Notes: generated from the sequence alone by a model not told the origin. 64,000 nucleotides of DNA from Reyranella soli (GCF_007992495.1 NZ_BKAJ01000004.1:124001-188000); one strand, 5' to 3'; counted from the first letter of the stretch, positions 9,160-17,950 are shown. A program made the numbers and translations.

Positions 9160-10100
9160 CCATACGGCGTGCTGCCGTCGTGGTCTTGCGAGCGGTTGTC
9201 ACGGTAGGCTTGCTGGCTTTCGTTTTGTACATCGCGGGCGCCGCGCAGGTGTTCGACCGACTTGCCGATGCCAAGCCTGCTCTTCTCGTCGCCACGGCGA
9301 TCGTCTCTGTCGCTCAGACCTTGAGCCTGGTGTGGCGGTGGCAGATCATGACCCGGCTGCTATCGGGCGTCACCGTCGAGTTCGGCAAACTGACGCTTGG
9401 CATGGGACGCAGCCTGCTGTTTTCCGTTCCCTTGCCGTCGACTGTCGGCGGTGATGTTCTGCGTGTCGCTGTGCTGACCCCTCAGTTGGGCCTGGCGATG
9501 GCGGCTCGCTCAGTCGTCTGCGACAGGATCCTCGGGCTGGCCTCGCTCATTGTTCTCGTCGCCGTCCTGCTGCCGTTCTTTGCCCTTCGCATCGACAGCG
9601 GCATCGCCTTCGGCGCGGCCGCCGCAACCTGTGCGGCCGGATTGGTAACCTTCGCCGGCCTGGTGGTCGCGCCTCAACTGCTCACCAAGGCGCCGCTGAT
9701 CGGAGGTTATGCCGCCACCGTCGGCACGGATCTGCGAACGGTGCTGACGGCCGGCCAGACGGGCGCGTTCTGCGTCGCCCTTGCGGTGGTCAACCACTTG
9801 ATGAGCGTGCCCGTCGCCTACCTCCTGGCGCAGGCATTCGATGCCCCGGTGGGCTTTCTCGCCTGTCTTCTCATCATTCCGCCGACGCTCTTGGTCGCGA
9901 CGCTGCCGATTTCGCTCGGGGGCTGGGGTGTGCGTGAGGGGGCGTTGGCGGCTGGCTTTGCGTTGGTAGGCGGCAGTGTCGGCGGAGCGGTGGCGGTCTC
10001 CGTGGTGATGGGCCTGCTGGGGCCGCTGACCGGCGCGGTGTTCGAGCTGGTCGTGCCGCTGGCACAACGCTTTTCGGCGCTCGCACGCCGTCGCGCCTAA
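9156..10100 (+). CDS. Flippase-like (AglD/UPF0104) integral membrane protein
   Basis: 314 residues with about eight hydrophobic helices and the LPISLGGWGVREGA signature near the C-terminus, typical of the lysylphosphatidylglycerol synthetase membrane-domain/AglD family (PF03706). Such proteins are linked to lipid-linked sugar or aminoacyl-lipid translocation. The cytoplasmic aminoacyl-transferase domain of MprF is absent. Last gene of the ATGA-coupled operon 5901-10100; it ends four bases into the convergent GNAT gene. Role in moving a lipid-linked glycan is inferred from the neighbours. Confidence 0.82.
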   Translation: MTIRRAAVVVLRAVVTVGLLAFVLYIAGAAQVFDRLADAKPALLVATAIVSVAQTLSLVWRWQIMTRLLSGVTVEFGKLTLGMGRSLLFSVPLPSTVGGDVLRVAVLTPQLGLAMAARSVVCDRILGLASLIVLVAVLLPFFALRIDSGIAFGAAAATCAAGLVTFAGLVVAPQLLTKAPLIGGYAATVGTDLRTVLTAGQTGAFCVALAVVNHLMSVPVAYLLAQAFDAPVGFLACLLIIPPTLLVATLPISLGGWGVREGALAAGFALVGGSVGGAVAVSVVMGLLGPLTGAVFELVVPLAQRFSALARRRA

Positions 10101-11101
10101 AGCGCGCTTTCGTCGGCCAACCAAAGCCATCTGTCGCGGCAATGACCGATGCCGCCCAAGCCTTCCTTGAACTGGGTGACGCCCGTGTTGAAGTTGCCGG
10201 GCCGCGCCGTCGGCCCGAGATCGAGCCAGCGATAGCCCGCAGCGCCCAGCGAATCGATCAGCGACGCGAACACCACGACACCACCTGGTTGGCGCGCATG
10301 TTCGGTGCTCGTGCAGATATAGAAGCTGTAGGCGACGCGGGAATTGAGCAGAAACACCAGCAGGCCGGCCACAGGGATCTCATTGGCGAAAGCCACGTGG
10401 AGCTGTACGCGTTCCGGTAGCCGACGCAGCAGGTCGGCGATCTCCGCGGCGTCGTGGGTGGCCTTCACGCCGTGTCGTCGGTACGTGTCGTCGAACACCA
10501 CGAGAAAGTCTTCCAGCAGGTCGAGCCCGCCACGTACCACGCGAACGCCGTCCCGCAGACCGGCCCGAACGCGGCTCGTGAACCTGCTACGGAACAGATG
10601 CGCATATCGGCCATCCTCGCCGGTCATGATCGGGATCATCGGACACAGCTGGCGGTTGACCAGGTGAAAGCCGTGGAAGAAGAGGGCGAATTCCACGCCG
10701 TCCGACGGCACGGCATGATACAGGGGCGGTGGCAGCACCATTTCGATGCCTGCCCAGCTCTGCGCGCGAGCGTGGTCCTGAAGCGCCACCACCAGCCGCA
10801 GCAATCCGTCGGTATTGAGATCGGGAGAGACTGCCGGTCCACCGACGGAGGCGCCAAGGGGAGAAACGAAGGTCGGCCGATCGTCGGCGCCTACAAGGCC
10901 GCCCGGGATGACGGCAATCGGCTTGCCGCCGCGCCGAGCCATGAGATGGGCAAAGCGAAAGCGGCTGTGCGGATGGTAGGCAAGAAAACGCAGATCATGA
11001 AAAAGGGTCGCGCGATCGGCGGTCTCGAGGAAGCTTGCCCACTCAGCCTCGCCACCCTTTTCAAGCAGGGTTATCTCTATCGGGTTTTGGGATTGGCTCA
11101 C
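10097..11101 (-). CDS. GNAT-fold (BioF2/FemAB-like) acyl- or aminoacyltransferase
   Basis: About 334 residues matching the duplicated GNAT fold known as acetyltransf_6/FemAB-like (PF13480). The region from FRSRFTSRVRAGLRDG through the late AYSFYICTSTEHARQPGG and WLDLGPTARPGNFNTGVTQFKEGLGG is the usual C-terminal signature. Such proteins are common in exopolysaccharide loci and are thought to acylate sugars. I chose a GTG at 11101; an in-frame GTG at 11185 would add 28 residues, and neither has a strong ribosome site. It opposes the flanking operons. Confidence 0.72.
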   Translation of the reverse strand: MSQSQNPIEITLLEKGGEAEWASFLETADRATLFHDLRFLAYHPHSRFRFAHLMARRGGKPIAVIPGGLVGADDRPTFVSPLGASVGGPAVSPDLNTDGLLRLVVALQDHARAQSWAGIEMVLPPPLYHAVPSDGVEFALFFHGFHLVNRQLCPMIPIMTGEDGRYAHLFRSRFTSRVRAGLRDGVRVVRGGLDLLEDFLVVFDDTYRRHGVKATHDAAEIADLLRRLPERVQLHVAFANEIPVAGLLVFLLNSRVAYSFYICTSTEHARQPGGVVVFASLIDSLGAAGYRWLDLGPTARPGNFNTGVTQFKEGLGGIGHCRDRWLWLADESAL

Positions 11102-11240
11102 GAGCGAGACTTGAGTATTCGCGCGGCACTCTACTAAGACGCCAAAGCCAAAACAATGTCTGCCTGTTGCCGAAGCAGATCCCACCTCATACTATGAAGA
11201 TCATCTCCACGACACGAACGCGCCTTTCCAGCACATATAG

Positions 11241-12020
11241 ATGACCGAGGGCACTCTCCGCTGGCCAGCGCAGCTCGCCGCAAACACGGTCTGCTTCACG
11301 GTCGATGTCGAGTGGGCCGTCCAGACAGTGGTCGACGACGTCAGGACCCTGTTCGACAGCTACGACGTCAAGGCGACGTTCTTCGTGACCCACGCCGACG
11401 TCGCCGTGCCAGGCCACGAACGCGGCCTTCATCCGAACTTTCGGCGCAACGGGGACACTTATCGCAGCCTCGCCGACGCCGGCCGCATGACGGATGAGGC
11501 CATCAATCGGCACATCATTACCGCGACGCACGCCTTTGCGCCCGAAGCGAAGGGCGTGCGCGCGCACTGCTTGCACTTCGATTCGACCCTGCTACCGCTT
11601 TATCGCGAGTTGGGGCTCGAGTATGATAGTTGTTATCACATGCCCCTCGTTGAGGGGATCCGGCCGTTTTGGATATACGGCTCCTTGGTAGAGCTTCCCA
11701 TCTACTACGGCGACAGCCTGGACCTTTCCATGGAAATGACTGACTTCCAAGTGGCGAGGCTGGCGCTCGATCGTCCAGGATTGAAAGTGCTGAATTTCCA
11801 TCCCAACACCGTTTACATCAACGCCGGTAGCAATGCGGCAGAGGCCGCCACGAGAGTGTTCTATCGCGATGCCGAGAAGCTTCGCGCCGCGCGCAACGAC
11901 GGCCGGGGCGTCCGGACGTTATTGATCGAGACGCTTGAGTATGTGCGCCGCCACGACATTCCGACCGCGCTTCTGCAGAGCGTGAACGCCGCGTGGCGCA
12001 CCTTGCCGAAATGGTCGTGA
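11241..12020 (+). CDS. Polysaccharide deacetylase (NodB-like) family protein
   Basis: 259 residues. Near the N-terminus CFTVDVEWA gives the NodB first-motif acidic residues (D22, E24), and H59 and H64 in GHERGLHPNF fit the metal-binding histidines. KATFFVTH at 44-51 is also typical. The family removes N-acetyl groups from amino sugars in glycans or lipid-linked sugars. No signal peptide, so action on a cytoplasmic nucleotide- or lipid-linked sugar is more likely than on exported polymer. It leads a plus-strand run continuing with a hexapeptide acyltransferase three bases downstream. Confidence 0.8.
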   Translation: MTEGTLRWPAQLAANTVCFTVDVEWAVQTVVDDVRTLFDSYDVKATFFVTHADVAVPGHERGLHPNFRRNGDTYRSLADAGRMTDEAINRHIITATHAFAPEAKGVRAHCLHFDSTLLPLYRELGLEYDSCYHMPLVEGIRPFWIYGSLVELPIYYGDSLDLSMEMTDFQVARLALDRPGLKVLNFHPNTVYINAGSNAAEAATRVFYRDAEKLRAARNDGRGVRTLLIETLEYVRRHDIPTALLQSVNAAWRTLPKWS

Positions 12021-12023
12021 GCG

Positions 12024-12758
12024 ATGGAACGACGCGTCATCATCCTGGGAGGCGCCGGCGACGGCTCGGTCATGGCGGAAGCGATGATGCAGGCCCGCGC
12101 GGCAGGAGCAGGAGACACGCTCGTCGGCTTCCTGAACGACGCGATGTCGCCGGGCGAGAAAATCTACGGCGTGCCGGTTCTGGGCAAACTGGAAAAGTGG
12201 AAGGAGCTTGGTGACGACGTTCATTTCGCCTGGGCCTTGCAAAGAGTCGGGCTGATGGCCGAGCGGGTCGAACGGCTGCGGCAACTCGCCATCCCGGAGA
12301 GCCGTTTCGTCTCGGTGCGTCATCCCCAATCCTTCGTAGCCTCGACGGCAAGCATCGGCGCCGGGACGTACATCGCCTCGTTCGTGAGCATCCAGCCGAT
12401 GGCGGTTGTGGGCCCCTTCGCAGGCGTCAGGGCGGGCGCCAATATCGGCCATCACGCCCAGATCGGGCCGCACGGATATGTCGGGCCCAATGCCACGATG
12501 TGCGGGTATTCCCGGCTGGAACTGGGCGCCTGCCTCAGTCCCAATGCGGTTTTGCTTGAACACAAGATACTCGGCCGATACTCTGTTGCAGGCATCAATT
12601 CGGCGGTGACCAAGGACGTGCCTGCAGGCACGGTGGTCATGGGCAACCCCGCTCGGCCGCTTCGCGTCATGCGCCGCCCGACAGTGGCGGGCGTTGCCGA
12701 TGACGGGAAGCCGATGGCTGCAACAAGGAAGGAGGCAGGGCGTGGCCCAGGTTCGTGA
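12024..12758 (+). CDS. NeuD/PglD-like sugar O- or N-acyltransferase
   Basis: 244 residues. The N-terminus (RRVIILGGAGDGSVMAE) is the small Rossmann-like domain of NeuD/PglD proteins; residues about 110-205 form a left-handed beta-helix of hexapeptide repeats ending in AGTVVMGNPARPLRVMRR. These enzymes acetylate an amino sugar or sialic-acid-like precursor using acetyl-CoA. Its 3' end overlaps the acyl carrier protein gene by 17 bases. With that neighbour, an ACP-linked acyl donor instead of acetyl-CoA is conceivable, but that is inference. Confidence 0.82.
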   Translation: MERRVIILGGAGDGSVMAEAMMQARAAGAGDTLVGFLNDAMSPGEKIYGVPVLGKLEKWKELGDDVHFAWALQRVGLMAERVERLRQLAIPESRFVSVRHPQSFVASTASIGAGTYIASFVSIQPMAVVGPFAGVRAGANIGHHAQIGPHGYVGPNATMCGYSRLELGACLSPNAVLLEHKILGRYSVAGINSAVTKDVPAGTVVMGNPARPLRVMRRPTVAGVADDGKPMAATRKEAGRGPGS

Positions 12759-12990
12759 CGTTTTGGTCGAGATAATCACCGATGTGTGCCGGCCTGATCC
12801 CTCCCGGGACCTGTCCAATCACGCGCGGCCGCTCTTCGAATGCGGGCTCGACTCGATGGATTTCGCATCTTTACTGATGGAGATCGAGGATCGTTTCAAG
12901 GTCTCGATCAGCGAAGATGATCTCGAGCGAGTGGGATCGATCGACAGCATCACGGCCTTGGTCGAGGAGCGACTGGGTGCCAGCCGTTGA
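12742..12990 (+). CDS. Acyl carrier protein
   Basis: 82 residues starting at GTG, chosen because a strong GGAAGGAGG lies 7 bases upstream. The phosphopantetheine attachment serine is S38 in the ECGLDSMDF motif. The acidic helix after it (LLMEIEDRF) and the length fit a free-standing type II carrier protein. It is not in a fatty-acid gene context. It sits between a hexapeptide acyltransferase and an adenylate-forming ligase inside a glycan locus, so it probably carries a dedicated acyl group for sugar decoration. Confidence 0.9.
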   Translation: MAQVRDVLVEIITDVCRPDPSRDLSNHARPLFECGLDSMDFASLLMEIEDRFKVSISEDDLERVGSIDSITALVEERLGASR

Positions 12991-13232
12991 CGTCGCTTTG
13001 CGAGGCCTGACGGTCGCTGACGATACTCCGTCGCGCCGGCTCGGCATTGGCGACCCCGCGATGGTCGATGCAGCGTTACAGCACGTCACCTTCTGACGCG
13101 ATGCTGGGCGCCTTTGCGGCCGTGACCAGCAACCGTGCGCCGGAGCATAATGATCCGCGATTCGCCCGCGCCGCCAGTTTCGGCAGACCTGTCATCCGGA
13201 ACGCGGCGCTGTCGACGTGCCTGATGCGATGA
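12976..13232 (+). pseudogene. Frameshifted MaoC-like hydratase remnant
   Basis: Two frames together read like the N-terminal half of a MaoC/hotdog hydratase. A GTG at 12976 opens VDVALRGLTVADDTPSRRL and stops at a TGA near 13092. The frame one step away continues with DAMLGAFAAVTSNRAPEHND, then RFARAASFGRPVIRNAAL, to a stop at 13232. That stop overlaps the ligase ATG (ATGA). The second part aligns by eye to the family pattern FA.vTGDrAPiHnDp..A...gFg.PIvHGaL. The catalytic-loop Asp is Asn and the HG of IvHG is RN. C-terminal half missing. Decay is the simplest reading; a short functional ORF is possible. Confidence 0.45.
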
Positions 13233-14587
13233 CCAACGTCGGATGTTTCCTCGGCCGCCTCGTCGAACGGGAATCGCAAACGGTGCTTGTCCACCGTGGC
13301 GTACCGTTCAGCGGCGCCCGGCTGAGGGGTGAGGTCGACGCCTGGGTGGAGCGGCTGCGAGGACATGCTGTCGGCCCAGGGACCGTCTGCGCCTATGTCG
13401 GTGACTATGGCGACGGGACTGTGTCGCTGACATTCGCGATCATGCAGCTCGGCGCGACGGCCATGCCGCTCGCTGAAAGCGCGCTGGCGAACATGCATGA
13501 CCTTCTGGCAATCGCGGGCGCTCGTTTGCTTGTGCGTTTCGGGCCCGACATGTCGGCCGCGAGTGCCACCGTCGAGGTCCGAGGCGCGTCGCCGCAGAAC
13601 GCACTGATCGAGCGCTTCCAGGCAACCGGTCACGCCGGGCTGATCGTCTTTACGTCGGGCTCGACCGGCGGTCCCAAGGGGATACTGCACGATTGTGAGA
13701 AGGTCCTGGAAAAGTTCGCGACCGTGCGCCCGGGCTGGCGGACGATCCTGTTCCTGGCGATGGATCATTTCGGGGGCTTCAACACGTTGCTGTCGTGCTT
13801 CGCCTACGACGGCGTCGGCATCACCGTGCCGCAACGCCTGCCCGAACCGGTGTGCCACGCGATCGAGGAAGCGGCGGCCGAATTGCTGCCGACGACGCCC
13901 ACATTCCTCAATATGCTGCTGGCCTCCGGCAGCCTTCGGAAGTCGCAGCTGTCGTCGCTGCGCCTCATCACCTATGGCGCCGAGCCGATGCCGCAGCCGA
14001 CGTTGCAACGCATTTCCGCGGCTTTCCCCAATGTCGAGCTGAAGCAGACCTACGGACTCTCCGAGCTTGGCGTGCTGCATTCGCGTTCGAAAGACCGCCA
14101 GTCGCTGTGGCTTCGCGTCGGCGGCGAGGGCTTCGAGACGAGGATCGTCGACGGCCAGCTGCACATCCGCTCGGTTTCGAACATGGTCGGCTATCTCAAC
14201 GCTCCGTCACCGATCGACGACGAAGGCTGGATGAACACGGGCGATCTGGTCGAGGAAAAGGACGGCATGTACCGCTTCCTCGGCCGCAAGTCCGAGATCA
14301 TCAATGTCGGAGGCCAGAAGGTATTCCCGTCCGAAGTCGAGAGCGTGCTTCTCGACGCGCCTGATGTCGTCGAGGCCACCGTTCACGGCCGCCCCCACCC
14401 CCTGCTCGGCCAGGCGGTGGCAGCGCGGGTATCGATCGCCGGCAAAGAGGACAGCAACGTGGTCGTGCAGCGGCTGCGGGAGTTCTGCAGGCAGAATCTG
14501 GCGAGGTTCAAGGTTCCAATGAGCTTCGAGATCGTCGAGGCCGATGCCCAGGCCAATACCCGGGCGAAGAAGCAGCGGCCGCGATGA
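13229..14587 (+). CDS. Adenylate-forming acyl ligase (AMP-dependent synthetase family)
   Basis: 452 residues. Core motifs are all visible: FTSGSTGGPKG (141-151), QTYGLSELG (273-281), GWMNTGD (333-339), GRKSEIINVGGQK (352-364) and a C-terminal lysine pair in NTRAKKQR (447-448). These activate a carboxylic acid as acyl-AMP and pass it to CoA or to a carrier protein. The ACP gene next door makes an acyl-ACP ligase role likely. I chose the ATG overlapping the upstream stop; a GTG 12 bases earlier is possible. It is shorter at the N-terminus than fatty-acyl-CoA ligases, as acyl-ACP ligases often are. Confidence 0.9.
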   Translation: MTNVGCFLGRLVERESQTVLVHRGVPFSGARLRGEVDAWVERLRGHAVGPGTVCAYVGDYGDGTVSLTFAIMQLGATAMPLAESALANMHDLLAIAGARLLVRFGPDMSAASATVEVRGASPQNALIERFQATGHAGLIVFTSGSTGGPKGILHDCEKVLEKFATVRPGWRTILFLAMDHFGGFNTLLSCFAYDGVGITVPQRLPEPVCHAIEEAAAELLPTTPTFLNMLLASGSLRKSQLSSLRLITYGAEPMPQPTLQRISAAFPNVELKQTYGLSELGVLHSRSKDRQSLWLRVGGEGFETRIVDGQLHIRSVSNMVGYLNAPSPIDDEGWMNTGDLVEEKDGMYRFLGRKSEIINVGGQKVFPSEVESVLLDAPDVVEATVHGRPHPLLGQAVAARVSIAGKEDSNVVVQRLREFCRQNLARFKVPMSFEIVEADAQANTRAKKQRPR

Positions 14588-14600
14588 GGGAGCTGGCGGT

Positions 14601-15254
14601 GTGAGCGGCGATCCGTCTTTTCCTGTGCGCCACGTCCCGGCCGTGGCATACCGCGGCGCTCGAACCTACGTCCATTCCACCACTCTCTACACCGAGCTGA
14701 TGGCGGCTGCTGCCGCGCTCGGCCTGGCGCTGGATGGCCTCGTCGAGATGCGCTTCAAGCAGGCGATTACCACGATGGTGGAGATCCATTTCGACGGCGT
14801 GGTCGAGTCTCTCGAGGCGAGCGCCGCTCCGGCCCGATTTGCGGTCGGGGAGGGGGATCGGATCGTGTTCGGAAGAATCGTTGGCACCGGCAAACCCGTG
14901 CTCGACCGAAAGCCCTACGACGAAAGCGGCATCTGGGACGTTGCGAAGATCGATGGACGATCGGTTTCGCTGTCGACCGGTGCGGGATATGCGCCAATCC
15001 AGGTGGTCACCTCGCTTTGCGCGCTGCTGCACAACACCATCCTCAAGCCTCCTGCGCGCCGCCGCTGGCTGCTGGCGCGGTTGTCGCTGCACCGGCCGTT
15101 GCGCCCGACCGATGTCGCCGGAACGAAGATTGCCATCACTCACGAGATCGGCAGGACCATGACCCGCTCCAGCATCTCGGTCTCGGAAGGTGTGATCGGC
15201 AGCATGGACTTCATGGTAGGGACCGCACCGCCTGCATTGGCAGGGAGCGCATGA
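14601..15254 (+). CDS. Unrecognised protein in the ACP/ligase operon
   Basis: 217 residues starting at a GTG preceded by GAGGGAG. I do not recognise the family. It is mixed alpha/beta and soluble, with a notable MRFKQAITTMVEIHFDG stretch, a WDVAKIDGRSVSLSTGAGYAPIQ stretch split around residue 115, and a basic helix (PPARRRWLLARLSLHRPLRP) near 160. No signal peptide or clear membrane helix. Its stop overlaps the methyltransferase start (ATGA), so it is a genuine operon member. A hotdog or acyl-handling fold would fit the context but I cannot show it. Confidence 0.75.
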   Translation: MSGDPSFPVRHVPAVAYRGARTYVHSTTLYTELMAAAAALGLALDGLVEMRFKQAITTMVEIHFDGVVESLEASAAPARFAVGEGDRIVFGRIVGTGKPVLDRKPYDESGIWDVAKIDGRSVSLSTGAGYAPIQVVTSLCALLHNTILKPPARRRWLLARLSLHRPLRPTDVAGTKIAITHEIGRTMTRSSISVSEGVIGSMDFMVGTAPPALAGSA

Positions 15255-16225
15255 CCCGGGTGCCAGCCGACATCGCAGATTGGGCATTCGACCTCTTGCG
15301 CTGTCCGGAATCCGGCGACGCGCTCCGGCGCGATCGCGATCGGCTGGTTCTGGCGAACGGCAGCGAGGTTGGCCGCATCGAAGACGGCATCGTGCGCTTT
15401 CCGGTTCTCGTCGCCGACGATAATGTCCGGATCTACCGGAAGCTCGGTGGCGCACACTTCTGGGAACGGGCGAACGCCGGTTATGCCATGAGCGCCCTCG
15501 ACACGCCCGTCTATCACGACTTCCTGCAGGACGTGCGTCCGGCCTCTCCTGACGGCGTGATCGTCGATGTCGGCGGCGGCGATGGGCGCAATTCGCGGCC
15601 ATGGCTCGAGAAGGGCTATCGCCGTGTCGTCGTCGTCGACGCGACGGCCGAGGGTTTGGCGCGCTTCCGCACCCGCATCGGCAAAGATCACCCCGAGTGG
15701 CTCGACCATATCCTGCTGATCGAAGCGGATGCGCGAAGACTGCCGCTGAAAGCCGGCTGCGCCGATACGGTAATCGCGGTGGAAAGCCTGTTCTATCTCA
15801 ACGACGACTACGAGCTGGGCTTGCGTCAATGCAAGGCCTTGCTCGCGCCCCATGGCCGGCTGCTTCTGTCCGAGCGCGACTACGAAGGTGGCCTGCTGCT
15901 TCAGCTGCTCTATCAGGGGGTGGCGAAGATGATCGAGGCAAGCCATACGCGTGCGGTCGTCGACGGCTTGGCCCATGAGCCCATGATCAGCCGATGCTTC
16001 ACGGAGCCGGAGCTGATTGCGTTGTTGAGCGCCAACGGGCTCGCGGTACAATCCGTGCAGGGAATTTCGCTTTTTTCGGTCGTCCTGGGCTGGCTGCGGA
16101 ACAGGCAACTGATTGGAGACGGGGATGCCGTCCACCTGCCGGCGGTCCGGGCGATGCTCGGAAAACTGGGACGAGAAGGCCGAATGCGGCGGTGCCATAT
16201 CGTCGTGGCTGGGCTAAGGACCTGA
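15251..16225 (+). CDS. Class I SAM-dependent methyltransferase
   Basis: 324 residues. An N-terminal small domain (FDLLRCPESGDALRRD, then DGIVRFPVL) resembles the Trm112-like leader found in many glycan methyltransferases. The Rossmann SAM-binding motif follows at about residue 103 (VIVDVGGGDGRNS), with a motif-II acidic segment VVVVDATAEGL. The substrate is presumably a sugar or lipid-linked intermediate of this locus. The ATG overlaps the preceding stop (ATGA); the next gene starts seven bases after its own stop. Confidence 0.86.
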   Translation: MTRVPADIADWAFDLLRCPESGDALRRDRDRLVLANGSEVGRIEDGIVRFPVLVADDNVRIYRKLGGAHFWERANAGYAMSALDTPVYHDFLQDVRPASPDGVIVDVGGGDGRNSRPWLEKGYRRVVVVDATAEGLARFRTRIGKDHPEWLDHILLIEADARRLPLKAGCADTVIAVESLFYLNDDYELGLRQCKALLAPHGRLLLSERDYEGGLLLQLLYQGVAKMIEASHTRAVVDGLAHEPMISRCFTEPELIALLSANGLAVQSVQGISLFSVVLGWLRNRQLIGDGDAVHLPAVRAMLGKLGREGRMRRCHIVVAGLRT

Positions 16226-16232
16226 CGAGAAT

Positions 16233-17252
16233 ATGCCGCTGATCTCAGTCGTCGTCCCGATGTTCAACGAAGCGGGAAATGTAGGGCCGATGTGCGAAGC
16301 GCTTCGGCAGATGGTCGATTCAACTTCAGGATACGAATGGGAGTTCGTGTTCGTCGACGACGGCAGCGTCGATGGCACCTACAAATTGCTTTGTGATGAG
16401 CATACGCGCGACCGCCGCATAAAAATCGTCCAGCTGTCGCGCAACTACGGCGGTGCGATCGCGGACTCGGCTGGCTTGCAGTTCGCCGCCGGCGACGCAG
16501 CGATTGTTATCGCCGGCGATCTCCAGGATCACCCGCGTGAGATCCCCCGACTGCTCGAGGCATGGCGCGACGGCGAGGCAGACGTGGTGTGGGCGGTTCG
16601 TGCAACGCGTGACGATCCGGCGATGGACCGTTTGTTCTCCGGATTGTTCGCCAAACTGATCAGGGTCGTGGCGCTGCCCAATTTCCCTAAGACCGGCAGC
16701 GGCGGCTTCGTCTTGCTCTCCCGTGTGGTGCTTTTGGCACTCAATGCCTTTCCCGAGCGCAACCGCGGTGTTAGCGCGCTGGTACTCTATTCGGGGTTCC
16801 GTCAAACCCAGATCACCTATCACCGCCATCGGCGCGAGATCGGGAAATCCAAGTGGTCCTTCCGCCGCAAGGTACGCGCGGCCGTCGACATCATCGTATC
16901 GTTCTCGATGCTGCCCCTGCGAATCGGTTCGATCGCGGGCGTCGTATGCTCAGTGCTGGCGTTCATCCTCATCGTCATCCAAGTGGTCAACCGGTTGATC
17001 CATGGAACGGAAGTCCCGGGTCTCACGCAGCTCAGCGTCCTCGTGCTCTTTCTTGGCGGGCTGCAGCTGCTGATGCTGGGCGTGCTCGGCGAGTATTTGT
17101 GGAGGACGCTCGACGACACGCGCCGGCGGCCATTGTTCTTGGTGCGGCAAGTTCACGGCGACTTCCTGTCCTACACGCCACCCTTGCCGCCGGCCCACTA
17201 CACCGCACCGATTGACCTCCTGCGATCGGAAAAACATAGGTCAACAGAATGA
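16233..17252 (+). CDS. GT2-family polyprenyl-phosphate-type glycosyltransferase
   Basis: 339 residues. The GT-A domain begins SVVVPMFNEAGNV; nucleotide-binding VDDGS is at 41-45 and the metal-binding-like GDLQD at 95-99. After the catalytic domain, two membrane helices (about 232-255 and 266-290) and LGEYLWRTLDD match the DPM/GtrB/ArnC group, which moves a sugar from a nucleotide donor to undecaprenyl or dolichyl phosphate at the inner membrane. It would therefore load the modified sugar onto a lipid carrier. Coupled by ATGA to the following methyltransferase. Confidence 0.9.
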   Translation: MPLISVVVPMFNEAGNVGPMCEALRQMVDSTSGYEWEFVFVDDGSVDGTYKLLCDEHTRDRRIKIVQLSRNYGGAIADSAGLQFAAGDAAIVIAGDLQDHPREIPRLLEAWRDGEADVVWAVRATRDDPAMDRLFSGLFAKLIRVVALPNFPKTGSGGFVLLSRVVLLALNAFPERNRGVSALVLYSGFRQTQITYHRHRREIGKSKWSFRRKVRAAVDIIVSFSMLPLRIGSIAGVVCSVLAFILIVIQVVNRLIHGTEVPGLTQLSVLVLFLGGLQLLMLGVLGEYLWRTLDDTRRRPLFLVRQVHGDFLSYTPPLPPAHYTAPIDLLRSEKHRSTE

Positions 17253-17950
17253 CCGAGGCGCGCTTCGACGAGACGACCTACCGTCCCGATCCAACGAGAA
17301 AGTCGAACGCTCACGCCTGGGCGGCAAGCTACATGGCCAACAAGGGTCGCTTCAAGGTTCTCGAGATCGGCTGCGCAACAGGTCTGGATCTTGCCCCGCT
17401 CCTGCGCGGCTTTCCGGAGAGCCAATTTGTCGGTCTCGATATCTCCCAGGAGAATATCCGCGAAGCGACAAAGCTCTACCCGAACTCCAAATGGGCCGCC
17501 TCCGACTACATGGTCTTCCAGGAGCGCTCGTTCGACCTGATCATTTCTGAGCGCTCGTTGTCGGTCTTCGAGTGCAGCGATGATGCGCTGGCGAGCAAGC
17601 TGGCCTCTGACCTCCAGCCGGGCGGCGTGGCCGTGGTGACGCTACCTGCCTCTTGTCTGTGCACGACGGCGCACTTCACTCTCAAGAAGACCCTGCGCCG
17701 GCTGCGGTCCAGGCCGCTCGACGCCTTCTTTCTTTGGTTGGCCCAGCGGCTGCGGCCGGGGGTCGACAAGGACACTCTGGCGGACCGAGTCATCTACATG
17801 TACGTCGTTCCGCGGCGCATTGCGGGGCGCAAGTTCTATGATGTGCTGGCGCGCCACGGCCTGACGGTCGAGCAGGATTACGGCGTCATGCGCTGCACGC
17901 CGTTCGAGACGCCACACCGGCTGCTCGCGCTGAGAAAGTCTGCTGCCTAG
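17249..17950 (+). CDS. Class I SAM-dependent methyltransferase
   Basis: 233 residues. SAM-binding motif I is VLEIGCATGLDLAP (about 36-49), followed by FVGLDISQENIREA and the motif IV-like LIISERSLSVFE. The C-terminal half contains a basic, hydrophobic segment (LRSRPLDAFFLWLAQRLRPG) that could touch the membrane. No close relationship to the other methyltransferase at 15251 is evident. It is the last plus-strand gene of the locus and overlaps the convergent aminotransferase by four bases. Substrate is inferred to be a locus glycan. Confidence 0.85.
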   Translation: MTEARFDETTYRPDPTRKSNAHAWAASYMANKGRFKVLEIGCATGLDLAPLLRGFPESQFVGLDISQENIREATKLYPNSKWAASDYMVFQERSFDLIISERSLSVFECSDDALASKLASDLQPGGVAVVTLPASCLCTTAHFTLKKTLRRLRSRPLDAFFLWLAQRLRPGVDKDTLADRVIYMYVVPRRIAGRKFYDVLARHGLTVEQDYGVMRCTPFETPHRLLALRKSAA

